Below are positions 35,812-44,849 of a stretch of 54,623 nucleotides of DNA, piece by piece. The notes below the pieces were generated by a model. That model did no database searches. It saw only the letters and a program-made list of their open reading frames with translations, and was not told the DNA's origin. Numbering within the stretch: the first letter of the stretch is position 1; each line of letters opens with the position of its first letter. Position numbers and translations under genes: made by a program. This DNA is from Rhodocyclaceae bacterium (GTDB taxonomy: Bacteria; Pseudomonadota; Gammaproteobacteria; Burkholderiales; Usitatibacteraceae). The stretch is taken from the NCBI GenBank assembly GCA_020247545.1, contig JADCIX010000059.1, positions 1-54,623 on the forward strand. Direction: 5' to 3'.

Positions 35812-35929
35812 GCTCTGCGCTTTCATAGGCTCGGTTCACGCGTCCGCGATCGCCATCACAGCGACCACGTGGGGCGCACATGATAGACGCGGAGCTCTTG
35901 CGGAAGCAAGCAATAAATTTTCTCTTAGG

Positions 35930-36175
35930 CTAGCCTGAATATTTCATGGGTCGCCGGTTGCTTAGCAGGACGTTGCCTCTAGGCGACTGGCAAACCAATT
36001 TGGCTCGTTTCTGTTTTGCTGAGGATGCGGGCTGCACGTTCGCTCTCGGGCGAGTGGACGGCGATTTTCCGCCTTCCTCCCGAAGCATAGCCCGCTATGC
36101 TGTGGTCGGTCAGGCAAGAAATCGCTCGCCCACTCGCCCGCTTTCGAACGCGCCACCATGAAATGTTCAGGCTAG
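35930..36175. mobile_element. 246-bp fold-back (MITE-like) element at the 3' end of dprA
   Basis: The ends are inverted repeats of 20 bases, 35930-35949 and 36156-36175, matching at 19 positions. Inside are a second inverted repeat (36037-36057 with 36130-36150, 17 of 21 paired) and a perfect central hairpin (GCATAG 36085-36090 with CTATGC 36095-36100). The left part (35950-36036) has no counterpart. No protein is encoded. The dprA stop codon (36167-36169) lies inside the right arm, so the element provides the last codons of dprA. It looks like a non-autonomous transposable or REP-like element; no target duplication was identified. Confidence 0.65.
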
Positions 36176-37261
36176 GCGCTGGTACCGGCCCCCAGCGACT
36201 TGTACCACCCGACCCGAGAGCTCTAGCTCAGTCAACTGTCCGACCAACTGGCCCGGCGGTAGAGACGTTCTGGCGCAGAGTTCATCAATTGAGACAGCAT
36301 CGTAGCCAAGCGCTTGCAATAAGGGATGGTCAAGCGCCAAGCAACTGATCTCCGTCTGCCCCGTCGAAACATTGTGATTGTCCCACCCGAGTTCATCGAA
36401 AATGTCATTTGCATCGTCAACTAATTTTGCCCCTTGCTTAATCAGCAGATGCGCGCCTTTGGACATCGGTGAATGTATCGAGCCGGGAATGGCAAAAACA
36501 TCTCTCCCTTGCTCACCCGCCTGCCGCGCAGTTATGAGCGAGCCTGAGGCAATCGCCGCTTCGACTACCAGCACACCTCTCGCCAGCCCGGATATGATTC
36601 GGTTACGACGAGGAAAGTTCGCGGCCAAGGCCGGCATTCCTAGCGAAAATTCGGAAACGATCAACCCTTGCTCGGATATCTCATGCGCGAGTGCCTTGTT
36701 TCGCGCGGGGTAAACAAGATCGAGCCCCGTACCAACAACTGCGATGGTAGAACTCCTGCCAGCCAACCCGCCACGATGCGCGGCCGCGTCAATTCCCAGC
36801 GCAAGTCCGGAGACGATTGTTAGTCCCCCATCGGAAAGCACTTGCGAAAATGTCTCCGCATTTTTGATTCCGACGGGCGTCGCGTTGCGACTCCCCACGA
36901 CTGCGATCGCTGCTTGTTGTAATAGCGCTCGCCTACCCTTCAGATAAAGCACAAGCGGCGGATCCGCAATTTGTAACAACGCGGGCGGGTAGTCTTCGTC
37001 CGCCATCGTCAGCAAGTGATTGTTATCGTTATCAAGCCATTTACATGTGGCGTGGATTCGGCTCTCATCCGCGCCTGCGCGAATCGCCTGCGCTCTCTGA
37101 CGTCCGACCACCCGCGTGAGGGAAGCTTCGTCCTGCGCAAACACATTGCCCGGTGTCGAGAATGCCTTGAGCAACGCAAGTGCGCCGTCTCCACCGAGGC
37201 CGGGTATCAAGTCCAAGTTTATCCAGCTGAGCGAATCCGACCCTTGGTTAGGTAGTGGCAT
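36167..37261 (-). CDS. dprA: DNA-processing protein DprA
   Basis: Binds incoming single-stranded DNA during natural transformation and loads RecA. The 364-residue protein has the N-terminal helical domain, the Rossmann-like domain with AVVGSRNATPVG, SGLALGIDAAAHRGGL, FPRRNRIISGLARGVLVVEA (about residues 215-235), and the C-terminal winged helix (about 305-362). The end, ...RYQRLA, is encoded within the fold-back element, so the native C-terminus may differ slightly from relatives. The smg gene, usually next to dprA in proteobacteria, is absent. The start at 37261 has no clear ribosome site. Confidence 0.96.
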   Translation of the reverse strand: MPLPNQGSDSLSWINLDLIPGLGGDGALALLKAFSTPGNVFAQDEASLTRVVGRQRAQAIRAGADESRIHATCKWLDNDNNHLLTMADEDYPPALLQIADPPLVLYLKGRRALLQQAAIAVVGSRNATPVGIKNAETFSQVLSDGGLTIVSGLALGIDAAAHRGGLAGRSSTIAVVGTGLDLVYPARNKALAHEISEQGLIVSEFSLGMPALAANFPRRNRIISGLARGVLVVEAAIASGSLITARQAGEQGRDVFAIPGSIHSPMSKGAHLLIKQGAKLVDDANDIFDELGWDNHNVSTGQTEISCLALDHPLLQALGYDAVSIDELCARTSLPPGQLVGQLTELELSGRVVQVAGGRYQRLA

Positions 37262-37386
37262 GTGAAGGGGGCACCCAAAACGGGGCGACTTGCTAGTTAG
37301 CAGAGTCGTTTAACGCGATGCGGCATTAAATCGTTTACGACTTCGGCTAGTGTAATCATGCCGGGCCGCAGCGCGTGATCGGCACC

Positions 37387-38568
37387 TCAGGGAGTTTGAA
37401 CGCTATCGCCAACCTTAATGGGGCGCTTGGAAGACATCACCAAAGCATAGGAGACACGATCAAACACTCGGAACACAACGAGCAGGCCGTTGCGTTCTGT
37501 CGGTAGCACAACTTCCGGCGGCACACCACCTGTGCCCGCGCGCCAGGAATCCGGTAATAAGGGTGTTAATAGCCCACCGTGTGACCCTTTGTCAGACACC
37601 CGAGTGCTAACAACCTGCCCCCCTGTCTGAACAGCGAGCACGTGACCGACTTCCATCGATTCGCGTCTGCCGAGACTCAGCACAACGACTGAGTATTGCG
37701 CCGCCTCGGAAACACCTCCTACGAGGGAGATCACATTACCCTTAACCTTCTTCTCAGGCGCGCGTGGGCTGTATTGCGGAAGTGTCGCATTTCCGGCTGG
37801 CATCAAGCGGTCACCGCGATTAATTTCCTGAGTGGACTTAACAATTTCGAGTGTGCTTGGGGTGGTCATGCCCTCGCCAAAACGATTCACCTTTGCTTCA
37901 CCCAGAAACTGCGCTTCATAACCCAGCACTTCTCTGGTTGCTGGGTTAACAAGGGTCTTGCCCGGACGGTAAATCTGCCATTTTGTGCCATGTTCGGGCT
38001 TAAGGCCCACAGCATAAACGAGGTTGCCCGCCCCTACAACGACTCGGCTGTCTTCCGAGGCGATGATCTGCGGCGCGCTCCTCAAGGCACCCTCTTCCGC
38101 GACGAGCGGCGTGGTCAAAAATGGGCCGATGACTCGTGAAGGAATCGATGGAATCGCTTGGTCGATGGCCTCGGCGCGAATGCGGGGTGAGAGCTTTGAA
38201 GTAACACCGGGAGCAACGGGAGTGATCGATAGCACGGGTTTGCCATCGGCCTGAAAGGATAACTTGACGATGTCACCCGGGTAAATCAAGTGTGGATTTT
38301 TGATCTGGTCACGATTCATGTTCCAGATTTCAGGCCAGCGCCACGGCTCTTTCAAGAATTTTCCGGAAATATCCCAAAGTGTGTCGCCCTTGACCACTGT
38401 GTACATGGTTGGCGCATCTTTTGTCAGAAGCAGCGGATTATCTTTGTCAGCGTGGCTTTTGTCAGCTGGTGCGGCGGGGTTTGCAGCATCCTGCGCTGGC
38501 GCGGTACCAATCTTTCCCGCCGAAATGACAGCAAGGCTGATGAGAAGGATGCCCTGAATTTTTTTCAT
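37387..38568 (-). CDS. LysM-domain exported protein
   Basis: A 393-residue protein. The ATG at 38568 gives a good signal peptide (MKKIQGILLISLAVISAG..., cleavage near APAQ). One LysM domain follows, beginning YTVVKGDTLWDISGKFLKEP (about residues 57-105), which would bind peptidoglycan. The rest resembles the long C-terminal region of LysM proteins that stand before def in betaproteobacteria; its role is unknown. It is divergent from def and leads leftward into dprA after 125 bases. Confidence 0.9.
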   Translation of the reverse strand: MKKIQGILLISLAVISAGKIGTAPAQDAANPAAPADKSHADKDNPLLLTKDAPTMYTVVKGDTLWDISGKFLKEPWRWPEIWNMNRDQIKNPHLIYPGDIVKLSFQADGKPVLSITPVAPGVTSKLSPRIRAEAIDQAIPSIPSRVIGPFLTTPLVAEEGALRSAPQIIASEDSRVVVGAGNLVYAVGLKPEHGTKWQIYRPGKTLVNPATREVLGYEAQFLGEAKVNRFGEGMTTPSTLEIVKSTQEINRGDRLMPAGNATLPQYSPRAPEKKVKGNVISLVGGVSEAAQYSVVVLSLGRRESMEVGHVLAVQTGGQVVSTRVSDKGSHGGLLTPLLPDSWRAGTGGVPPEVVLPTERNGLLVVFRVFDRVSYALVMSSKRPIKVGDSVQTP

Positions 38569-38796
38569 TGCTGTGGTGTACCTCGCGCAATCAGCCGATG
38601 ACGCTGCACGTAAACGATGGAGCGGAACCGCGTATTTTGTCTCTTTCACTGCCCCAGACAGCAACAATGCGCTTTCTGGACACAAAACGACCTATTCAGG
38701 CCCCCACGGGGTCACATAGGCAATTCCCCTTGCTCGTTCCAATTTGCCTAATTTGGTGATTTCTAATACACTGAGCAATCAGTATTCATAAACAAA

Positions 38797-38815
38797 CTTA
38801 AGATTTCACTTTAAG
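38797..38815. promoter_or_regulatory. Repeated AT-rich motif upstream of def
   Basis: CTTAAGATT and CTTTAAGATT occur twelve to thirteen bases apart in an AT-rich stretch 36 bases before the def start. CTTAA (38797-38801) and TTAAG (38811-38815) are also inverted. It may be part of the def promoter or an operator. Confidence 0.25.
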
Positions 38816-38850
38816 ATTCTGCACTCAATTTATTCAATTCGCAAGCAATT

Positions 38851-39405
38851 ATGGCTATCTTGGACATCCTGACCTATCCCGATCCACTGCTCCAGCGTAT
38901 CGCTGAGCCGGTTAAGATTATTGATAATAAAATCAAGAAGTTAGTGGACGACATGGCCGAAACGATGTACGCAGCTCCGGGTATCGGCTTAGCGGCGACA
39001 CAAGTCGGCCAATTGAAGCGCCTAATGGTTATTGACGTCACCGAAGAAAAGAACCAGCTCCGCGTTTTTATCAACCCAGAGATTATTCGCAAGGAAGGCA
39101 CTGCGGTAAATGAAGAGGGTTGCCTCTCGGTGCCGGGCTTTTATGACAAGGTCGAGCGCGCGGAAACCGTCATGGTGACAGCTCTGGACCGGGAAGGCCA
39201 ACGTTTTACGATCAATGCCTCTGGATTGTTGGCGGTTTGTATCCAGCACGAAATCGACCATTTGGACGGTCACGTATTTGTGGAATATCTTTCCCCCCTG
39301 AAATCCAATCGGATTAAGAACAAATTGATCAAGCGGCAGCGTGAACTCGATCGCGAGGCCGAACTTTCATTGCCGCGTCGTCGAGTTTCGGCTGCACGCG
39401 CCTGA
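38851..39405 (+). CDS. def: Peptide deformylase
   Basis: Removes the formyl group from the N-terminus of nascent proteins. The 184-residue sequence contains all three metal-site motifs: GIGLAATQ (about residues 45-52), EGCLSVPG (about 90-97, with the metal-binding Cys) and QHEIDHLDG (about 132-140, with two His and the catalytic Glu). It is followed by a terminator and then fmt, its functional partner. The ribosome site is weak. Confidence 0.98.
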   Translation: MAILDILTYPDPLLQRIAEPVKIIDNKIKKLVDDMAETMYAAPGIGLAATQVGQLKRLMVIDVTEEKNQLRVFINPEIIRKEGTAVNEEGCLSVPGFYDKVERAETVMVTALDREGQRFTINASGLLAVCIQHEIDHLDGHVFVEYLSPLKSNRIKNKLIKRQRELDREAELSLPRRRVSAARA

Positions 39406-39426
39406 TAGCCTTTGCGCACCATGCAC

Positions 39427-39458
39427 AACGCCGACCCTAGGTCGGCGTTTTTGTTTTT
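39427..39458 (+). terminator. Intrinsic terminator after def
   Basis: AACGCCGAC (39427-39435) pairs perfectly with GTCGGCGTT (39441-39449) and is followed by T-rich sequence. fmt would then need its own promoter or readthrough. Confidence 0.85.
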
Positions 39459-39551
39459 CTCGAACGCAGCCTGCGGCGGTAAGCTCGCAACACCCGCCGT
39501 CGTCGGCAGTGATCATAATCGCGTTTCTGCTGCTACGAGTTCAGATCTTTC

Positions 39552-40475
39552 ATGAAAATTATCTTTGCTGGCACACCAGAATTTGCTGCCACAGCCCTCG
39601 CTGCGATCTGTTCTGCGGGGCACCAGGTAGTGCTAGTCCTTAGCCAACCCGACCGCCCGGCAGGTCGCGGCCTGAAGCTGAACACCTCGCCGGTCGCGAA
39701 ACTTGCAGCGGCTAACCAAATTCGAGTGGAAAAGCTCAGCTCGTTGAAAACGAACGAAGCCCTCGAGTTAGTCAGACAGGTCCATGCTGACATCATGGTC
39801 GTGGCCGCCTATGGTCTGCTGCTTCCCCGATCAATACTAGAGATTCCGCGATATGGCTGCATCAACATTCATGGATCGTTGCTTCCGCGCTGGCGGGGTG
39901 CCGCACCTGTGCAGCGTGCCATTGAAGCGGGGGACACGATAACCGGCATCGATATCATGCAGATGGAGACCGGACTGGATACCGGTCCGATCCTGCTCGA
40001 ACATACCGTCGCCATCACACCGGAGGAAACGAGTGGTACTCTCTTCGCCAAACTAGGCAAGCTCGGAGCCCTAAGTATCGTGGAAGCCCTGGAACGCATC
40101 TCTGAGTTACGGCCCGTGCTGCAGTCAGATGTTGGTGCGACATATGCAAAGAAGATTGAGAAGACAGAAGCCCGCATAGACTGGCATCAACCGGCGACAA
40201 CGATCGAGCGCCGCATCCGCGCCTTTGATCCCTTTCCAGGGTGCGAAACATCACTTGGCGAAGAGCGGATAAAGATCTGGCGAGCGGCCATTTGTGAAAA
40301 GCCGGCAAACGTTCCGCCCGGTATTTTGTTCGAGATTTCTCACGACAGTTTTGCGATATCGTGCGGGGAACAAGGATTACGCATCCTTACCCTGCAACGA
40401 CCAGGCGGACGCCGCATTGCGGCGGCTGAATTCATGCGATCTTGTTCGATTTCAACCGGGCAGAAATGCAAATGA
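39552..40475 (+). CDS. fmt: Methionyl-tRNA formyltransferase
   Basis: Formylates Met-tRNA for translation initiation using 10-formyl-THF. The 307-residue protein begins MKIIFAGTPEFAATAL. The formyl-transfer site lies in NIHGSLLPRWRGAAPVQRAI (about residues 105-124), followed by the catalytic Asp in the DTGPILL region (about 139-145). The C-terminal tRNA-binding domain is present. The stop overlaps the rsmB start (ATGA). It belongs to the operon continuing to ntrX. Confidence 0.98.
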   Translation: MKIIFAGTPEFAATALAAICSAGHQVVLVLSQPDRPAGRGLKLNTSPVAKLAAANQIRVEKLSSLKTNEALELVRQVHADIMVVAAYGLLLPRSILEIPRYGCINIHGSLLPRWRGAAPVQRAIEAGDTITGIDIMQMETGLDTGPILLEHTVAITPEETSGTLFAKLGKLGALSIVEALERISELRPVLQSDVGATYAKKIEKTEARIDWHQPATTIERRIRAFDPFPGCETSLGEERIKIWRAAICEKPANVPPGILFEISHDSFAISCGEQGLRILTLQRPGGRRIAAAEFMRSCSISTGQKCK

Positions 40476-41950
40476 CAACATCCAAGCAATATCGCCCCCC
40501 AGACAGCAAGTCAAAGCATTCAAATGCGCCGGGCGCTGCGGCCCCGCGTCCATCGGCACCGACGGCTGCACCAACGATAGCGCAAACACGCGGTATGGTC
40601 GCGGTGCAGATAGCTACCGCCGAAGTTGTCGGACGTGTTCTCGGAGGCAAGAACCTTGATCGTGAGCTAAGCGAGGCGCTGTCAAAAAAAACAGAACTTT
40701 CGTCGAATGAACGTCAGGCTGTACATTCGATAAGTTTTGATGTGCTGCGCCATTATGGCTTGCTGAACGCGCAATTGGACGTGTTACTCACCCAGCCCTT
40801 GACCGATAAACCAGTTCGATTCTTGCTGTTGGTGGCACTTGCCCAACTCCAGTTTTCCAAGGTCGCTGCGCACATGGTTGTCGATAACGCGGTCACTGCC
40901 TGTGTAGAGATGGGCTTTGCCCGGGCAAAGGGGCTGGCGAACGCGATCTTGCGAAATTTATTGCGCGCCCCAGAAAAATTTGAACGCTCACGCTTCAAAG
41001 ATGCGGTGGCAACGTTTGACCATCCGCGCTGGTGGATTAATCGTCTGCAAGTAGAGTACCCAAGCCTCTACCAAGAGATCATGAATACCGCTCGGGCACG
41101 CCCGCCGATGCATCTTCGAGTCAATGTGCGGCACACCGATGCAACAGCCTATATTGCGCTTCTCGCCGATTTGGGGATTTCTGCACACTCGTTAGGCGCG
41201 GAGGCAATCGCAATCGAGTCACCAGTACCCGTTTCTCAGCTACCCAAATTCAGCGAGGGATGGGTTTCGGTGCAAGATTTTGGTGCGCAGCAAGCAGCAC
41301 ATCTACTCGGTGCCGAAGACGGCATGCGGGTGCTAGATGCGTGTGCCGCACCTGGCGGGAAGAGCGCCCACATTTTGGAACTCAAGAACGTACATCTGAC
41401 CGCATTGGACAGTGATAAGCTCCGGCTGAAACGAGTAACCGACAATCTTGGCCGGCTCAAGCTGTCTGCAACTGTCAAACACGCCGATGCGGCGGTTGTC
41501 GATACTTGGTGGGACAAACAACCATATGATCGCATTCTCCTCGATGTCCCCTGTAGCGGCTCGGGCGTCACACGCCGCCATCCGGACATCAAGTGGATAC
41601 GGCGCGAGACCGATATTAAGCGGTTCGCCATCGCTCAACACCGACTACTAGCCTCGATCTGGAACTGCCTGCGGGTTGGCGGCCGATTGCTATATGTGAC
41701 TTGCTCGGTATTCCGCGAGGAAAATCAAGGCGTAATCGAACAGTTTCTGGTGGAGCAACCTACGGCGCGTCGGTTATCGATTTCGGTCGCCTTAGCAAGT
41801 GGCGTTGGACATCGACTCGTCGGGCAATCCGCGCCGATCGATTCGATTGCTGATGGCGTTTTGCTGCCAGCTGACCAACATGACGGTTTTTACTTTGCGC
41901 TGCTCGAGAAGGTCGCAGCTAACGCGGATGCTATCCGGACTGCGGTCTGA
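40472..41950 (+). CDS. rsmB: 16S rRNA (cytosine-967-C5) methyltransferase RsmB
   Basis: Methylates C967 of 16S rRNA. The 492-residue protein has a low-complexity Ala/Pro N-terminus (about 1-40), a NusB-like RNA-binding domain (about 45-175) and a SAM-dependent methyltransferase domain. SAM binding is seen in DACAAPGGKSAHILEL (about 289-304). The two catalytic cysteines are in LDVPCSGSG and VTCSVF. I chose the ATG overlapping the fmt stop; a second ATG two codons upstream is equally possible. Confidence 0.96.
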   Translation: MTTSKQYRPPDSKSKHSNAPGAAAPRPSAPTAAPTIAQTRGMVAVQIATAEVVGRVLGGKNLDRELSEALSKKTELSSNERQAVHSISFDVLRHYGLLNAQLDVLLTQPLTDKPVRFLLLVALAQLQFSKVAAHMVVDNAVTACVEMGFARAKGLANAILRNLLRAPEKFERSRFKDAVATFDHPRWWINRLQVEYPSLYQEIMNTARARPPMHLRVNVRHTDATAYIALLADLGISAHSLGAEAIAIESPVPVSQLPKFSEGWVSVQDFGAQQAAHLLGAEDGMRVLDACAAPGGKSAHILELKNVHLTALDSDKLRLKRVTDNLGRLKLSATVKHADAAVVDTWWDKQPYDRILLDVPCSGSGVTRRHPDIKWIRRETDIKRFAIAQHRLLASIWNCLRVGGRLLYVTCSVFREENQGVIEQFLVEQPTARRLSISVALASGVGHRLVGQSAPIDSIADGVLLPADQHDGFYFALLEKVAANADAIRTAV

Positions 41951-42011
41951 TTCCGCCGCATGCCGGTCCTGTTGGCTGCGAACCCCGAGTGGTAAGTCGT
42001 GGGCAGGTTTC

Positions 42012-42581
42012 ATGTCGCTGCTGCACGCAGTTTTCTTTCTCGTCTGCTTAGCGTCGCCTACTGTCGCACGCGCGGACGGTGCAAAACTGACGTCGGTAAA
42101 GATGGAACTGACTGATGACGGTTATCAGCTCAACGCGGATTTTGATTTACAGTTGGCGTCCTCATTACTTGAAACCATTCGCAAGGGTGTTCCCTTGTAT
42201 TTCACTGTCGACTTCGAGATCAAACGCGGTCGATGGTACTGGTTGGATGACGTCGCAGCGCGAGCATCACGTGAACGTCGCGTCTCGTACGCGCCGCTTA
42301 CAGAACAATATCGCCTCAATACCGCAGGCATTTCACAGACTCTGGCGACAGCCGAAGACGTCCAGCGGGTATTGTCACGCATCCGCTCGTGGACAATCGC
42401 CGATCGCGGCAAATTCAGGCCAGGCGAAAAGTATGAAGCCGCGATTCGTTTCCGACTAGATACCACGCAGCTGCCGAAACCGTTTCAGCTCAACACATTC
42501 GGTTCGCGCGAATGGAATCTATCGAGCGACTGGCACCGCTGGGCCGTGACCATTGGCAAAGACGGGGGCGTGTTGCCATGA
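42012..42581 (+). CDS. DUF4390 family exported protein
   Basis: A 189-residue protein with a signal peptide (MSLLHAVFFLVCLASPTVAR) and a beta-rich domain (DGYQLNADFDLQLASSLL, FDLP-like segments, ending WNLSSDWHRW). It matches DUF4390, which stands between rsmB and ntrY in many betaproteobacteria. The function is unknown; the genetic link to ntrY suggests a periplasmic role in that sensor pathway. The start codon at 42012 is chosen for the signal peptide; longer versions overlap rsmB. The stop overlaps the ntrY start (ATGA). Confidence 0.88.
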   Translation: MSLLHAVFFLVCLASPTVARADGAKLTSVKMELTDDGYQLNADFDLQLASSLLETIRKGVPLYFTVDFEIKRGRWYWLDDVAARASRERRVSYAPLTEQYRLNTAGISQTLATAEDVQRVLSRIRSWTIADRGKFRPGEKYEAAIRFRLDTTQLPKPFQLNTFGSREWNLSSDWHRWAVTIGKDGGVLP

Positions 42582-44809
42582 TCCGCGCCATCGTGTTTGG
42601 CTGTATTGCCTTAGGTATCGCCGTCATCGCAACGATGTTTCGTGCGTCTAGTAACAACGCGGTGTTCGAACAAAACTATGCGTTATTGTTTTGGCTGGGT
42701 TTGGCTCTCACCGCAGGCCTGCTTGCCCTCATTGCAAGCCAAGTCTATTCCCTCGTAAAGAAACTTCGGTCGCAAGTCTTTGGCTCAAAGTTAGGCCTTC
42801 GGTTAATGGCGGTGTTCGCCCTCATGGCGATCATTCCTGGCGGCTTGGTTTACTCCATTTCAGTTCAGTTTCTAAATCGCTCGATTGATTCTTGGTTTGA
42901 CGTCCCGGTTGATCAGGCTTTCGAAAGTGCCCTCGACCTCGGTCGGGCGGCACTTGAGGCCAATGCGAATGACCTAGTACGTCGCTCGCGGGATGCGGCC
43001 CTCCGCGCCGTAGATGATGCAACAGACGCTGCGGGAACCGCCAACCAAATCCGTACCCAGTACAACTTTGACGAGGTGCTGGTCGCCGGCGAAGATGCCA
43101 GCATCAAAGCATGGGTGGGCGCGGGCCAAGAAGCCCTTGGCAATCGCGTGCGCTTGATGCCGGACAAGCCTTCTGCCGCTGAAGTGCGTGATGCAATCAC
43201 CAAAGGACCACAGAAATTCACCGAGACGTTGGGTGATCGTGCGATCTATTTCCGTGTCGTCATCCTGATTCCAACAGCACCCTCCCTCGCGGGTGCGCAG
43301 GTGTTGCAGATCATGCAGTCGGCACCGAAAAAACTAGTTAACGACGCGCAGGGTGTGGAGTCTGGTGTGCGCGATTACCAGCGTCTGCAGTTGTTGCGTG
43401 ACGGTCTCAAACGTGTTTTTGCACTCACGCTAACTCTGGCGATGGTGCTGACACTATTCTCGGCGATCGCTCTTTCCTTCCTGCTCTCCGAGCGCCTCTC
43501 CGCGCCGCTGTCGGCGCTAGCAGAATCGACGCGCGCGATTGCCAAGGGCGATTTCACCAAGCTTAACCCCGTCAAGAGCCGGGATGAATTTGGTGTACTT
43601 ACGCAGTCGTTCAACACCATGACGAGGCAACTAAGCGAGGCGTCTAGGGTAGTTGCCCTTAAACAAGTCGAGCTTGAGGCCGCCAACGTCTACCTTGAAT
43701 CCATCCTTGGAAACTTAACTTCTGGCGTTGTGACGCTCGACGACAAACTAAATGCAAAAACGATAAATCGTATTGCTCGTGAAATGCTGGGAATTTCTGC
43801 GGAGCTGACCGACGGCAAACCCCTGCCAGAGTGGCCAGCCTCATACCCACAGCTGGCGGCAATGATCGGCGAGATTATTGAACTGCTTGCTACAGCTCGT
43901 GAAACGCCGCGCGAGCGCCCTTGGGAAAGGCATTTCACCATCGAGATCGCGGAAACGAGTCTGGCCCCTCCGACGTCGACCCTCCAAATGAAAGCGACTG
44001 GGACAATGGGTGCGACCGGAAAGAGGGCGCTTCTGGTACGCGGAACTAAGCTGCCGAGCGATATCGACGCCGGATATGTCTTGGTGTTCGACGATATCAC
44101 CGGCCTGATCCAAGCGCAACGTGACGCGGCCTGGGGAGAGGTGGCGCGGCGGTTGGCCCATGAGATCAAGAATCCGCTGACCCCGATTCAACTCTCCGCG
44201 GAACGCATGCAGTTGAAACTTGCTGACAAGCTTCCCGAGGCCGAGCGCGACATTTTGAATCGCGCCACCCACACGATCGTCGCTCAAGTTGCAGCGCTCA
44301 AGGGCATGGTCGACGATTTCAGTCTCTACTCAAGGGCGTCCCGCATGAAGCCTGAGCGGCTCGATTTGAACGAATTGGTGCTGGATGTGTTGGCGCTGTA
44401 TCAGTCGATGCCGGCCAAGTTGGTAGCGGACCTCTCACCAGCGCTACCGATGATATCGGCAGATCCGGCGCTGCTGCGTCAAGTGATTCATAACCTCATG
44501 CAGAATGCGCAAGATGCGCTCACAAACGTCGAGAATGCCACGGTGACGGTGACGACCCGCCTAGTTGTCAATCCCACAGGGGGCGGCCTCGCGCTCTGCG
44601 TTGCAGATAACGGCAGCAGCATTCGCGCTGATGTGATGGCTCGCATATTCGAGCCATATATAACTACCAAGCCTCGTGGCACAGGGCTCGGACTACCAAT
44701 TGTGAAGAAAATTATCGATGAACATCGTGGCACTATCCTAGCTGAGAATATTGCTCCGCATGGTGCCATGATCACTATCACCTTGCCCGTCGAAAATTTG
44801 GCAAGCTAA
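42578..44809 (+). CDS. ntrY: Sensor histidine kinase NtrY
   Basis: A 743-residue membrane kinase. N-terminal helices (about residues 5-23, 32-54 and 72-92) and a further helix near 285-310 flank an extracytoplasmic region. HAMP (about 310-365), PAS (about 380-500) and kinase domains follow. The phospho-acceptor is His528 in RRLAHEIKNPLTPIQLSAER. The ATP site shows the N-box HNLMQNAQDAL and GTGLGLPIVKK. The G1 box reads DNGSSI (677-682), with Ser where the usual motif has the second Gly (DNGxG), which may weaken ATP binding. The start overlaps the DUF4390 stop. The partner NtrX follows after 40 bases. Confidence 0.95.
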   Translation: MIRAIVFGCIALGIAVIATMFRASSNNAVFEQNYALLFWLGLALTAGLLALIASQVYSLVKKLRSQVFGSKLGLRLMAVFALMAIIPGGLVYSISVQFLNRSIDSWFDVPVDQAFESALDLGRAALEANANDLVRRSRDAALRAVDDATDAAGTANQIRTQYNFDEVLVAGEDASIKAWVGAGQEALGNRVRLMPDKPSAAEVRDAITKGPQKFTETLGDRAIYFRVVILIPTAPSLAGAQVLQIMQSAPKKLVNDAQGVESGVRDYQRLQLLRDGLKRVFALTLTLAMVLTLFSAIALSFLLSERLSAPLSALAESTRAIAKGDFTKLNPVKSRDEFGVLTQSFNTMTRQLSEASRVVALKQVELEAANVYLESILGNLTSGVVTLDDKLNAKTINRIAREMLGISAELTDGKPLPEWPASYPQLAAMIGEIIELLATARETPRERPWERHFTIEIAETSLAPPTSTLQMKATGTMGATGKRALLVRGTKLPSDIDAGYVLVFDDITGLIQAQRDAAWGEVARRLAHEIKNPLTPIQLSAERMQLKLADKLPEAERDILNRATHTIVAQVAALKGMVDDFSLYSRASRMKPERLDLNELVLDVLALYQSMPAKLVADLSPALPMISADPALLRQVIHNLMQNAQDALTNVENATVTVTTRLVVNPTGGGLALCVADNGSSIRADVMARIFEPYITTKPRGTGLGLPIVKKIIDEHRGTILAENIAPHGAMITITLPVENLAS

Positions 44810-44849
44810 ATCACTTAGACGCGCTAAACTGAGAATTAGGGAACTCACC

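Noticed and set aside
36037-36150. Integron attC site
   Set aside because: The imperfect palindrome has about the right size, but I could not find the conserved GTTRRRY and RYYYAAC core boxes, and no gene cassette follows.
35962-36159. 65-codon minus-strand frame inside the fold-back element
   Set aside because: It lies in inverted-repeat sequence, so the frame is a by-product of the palindrome.
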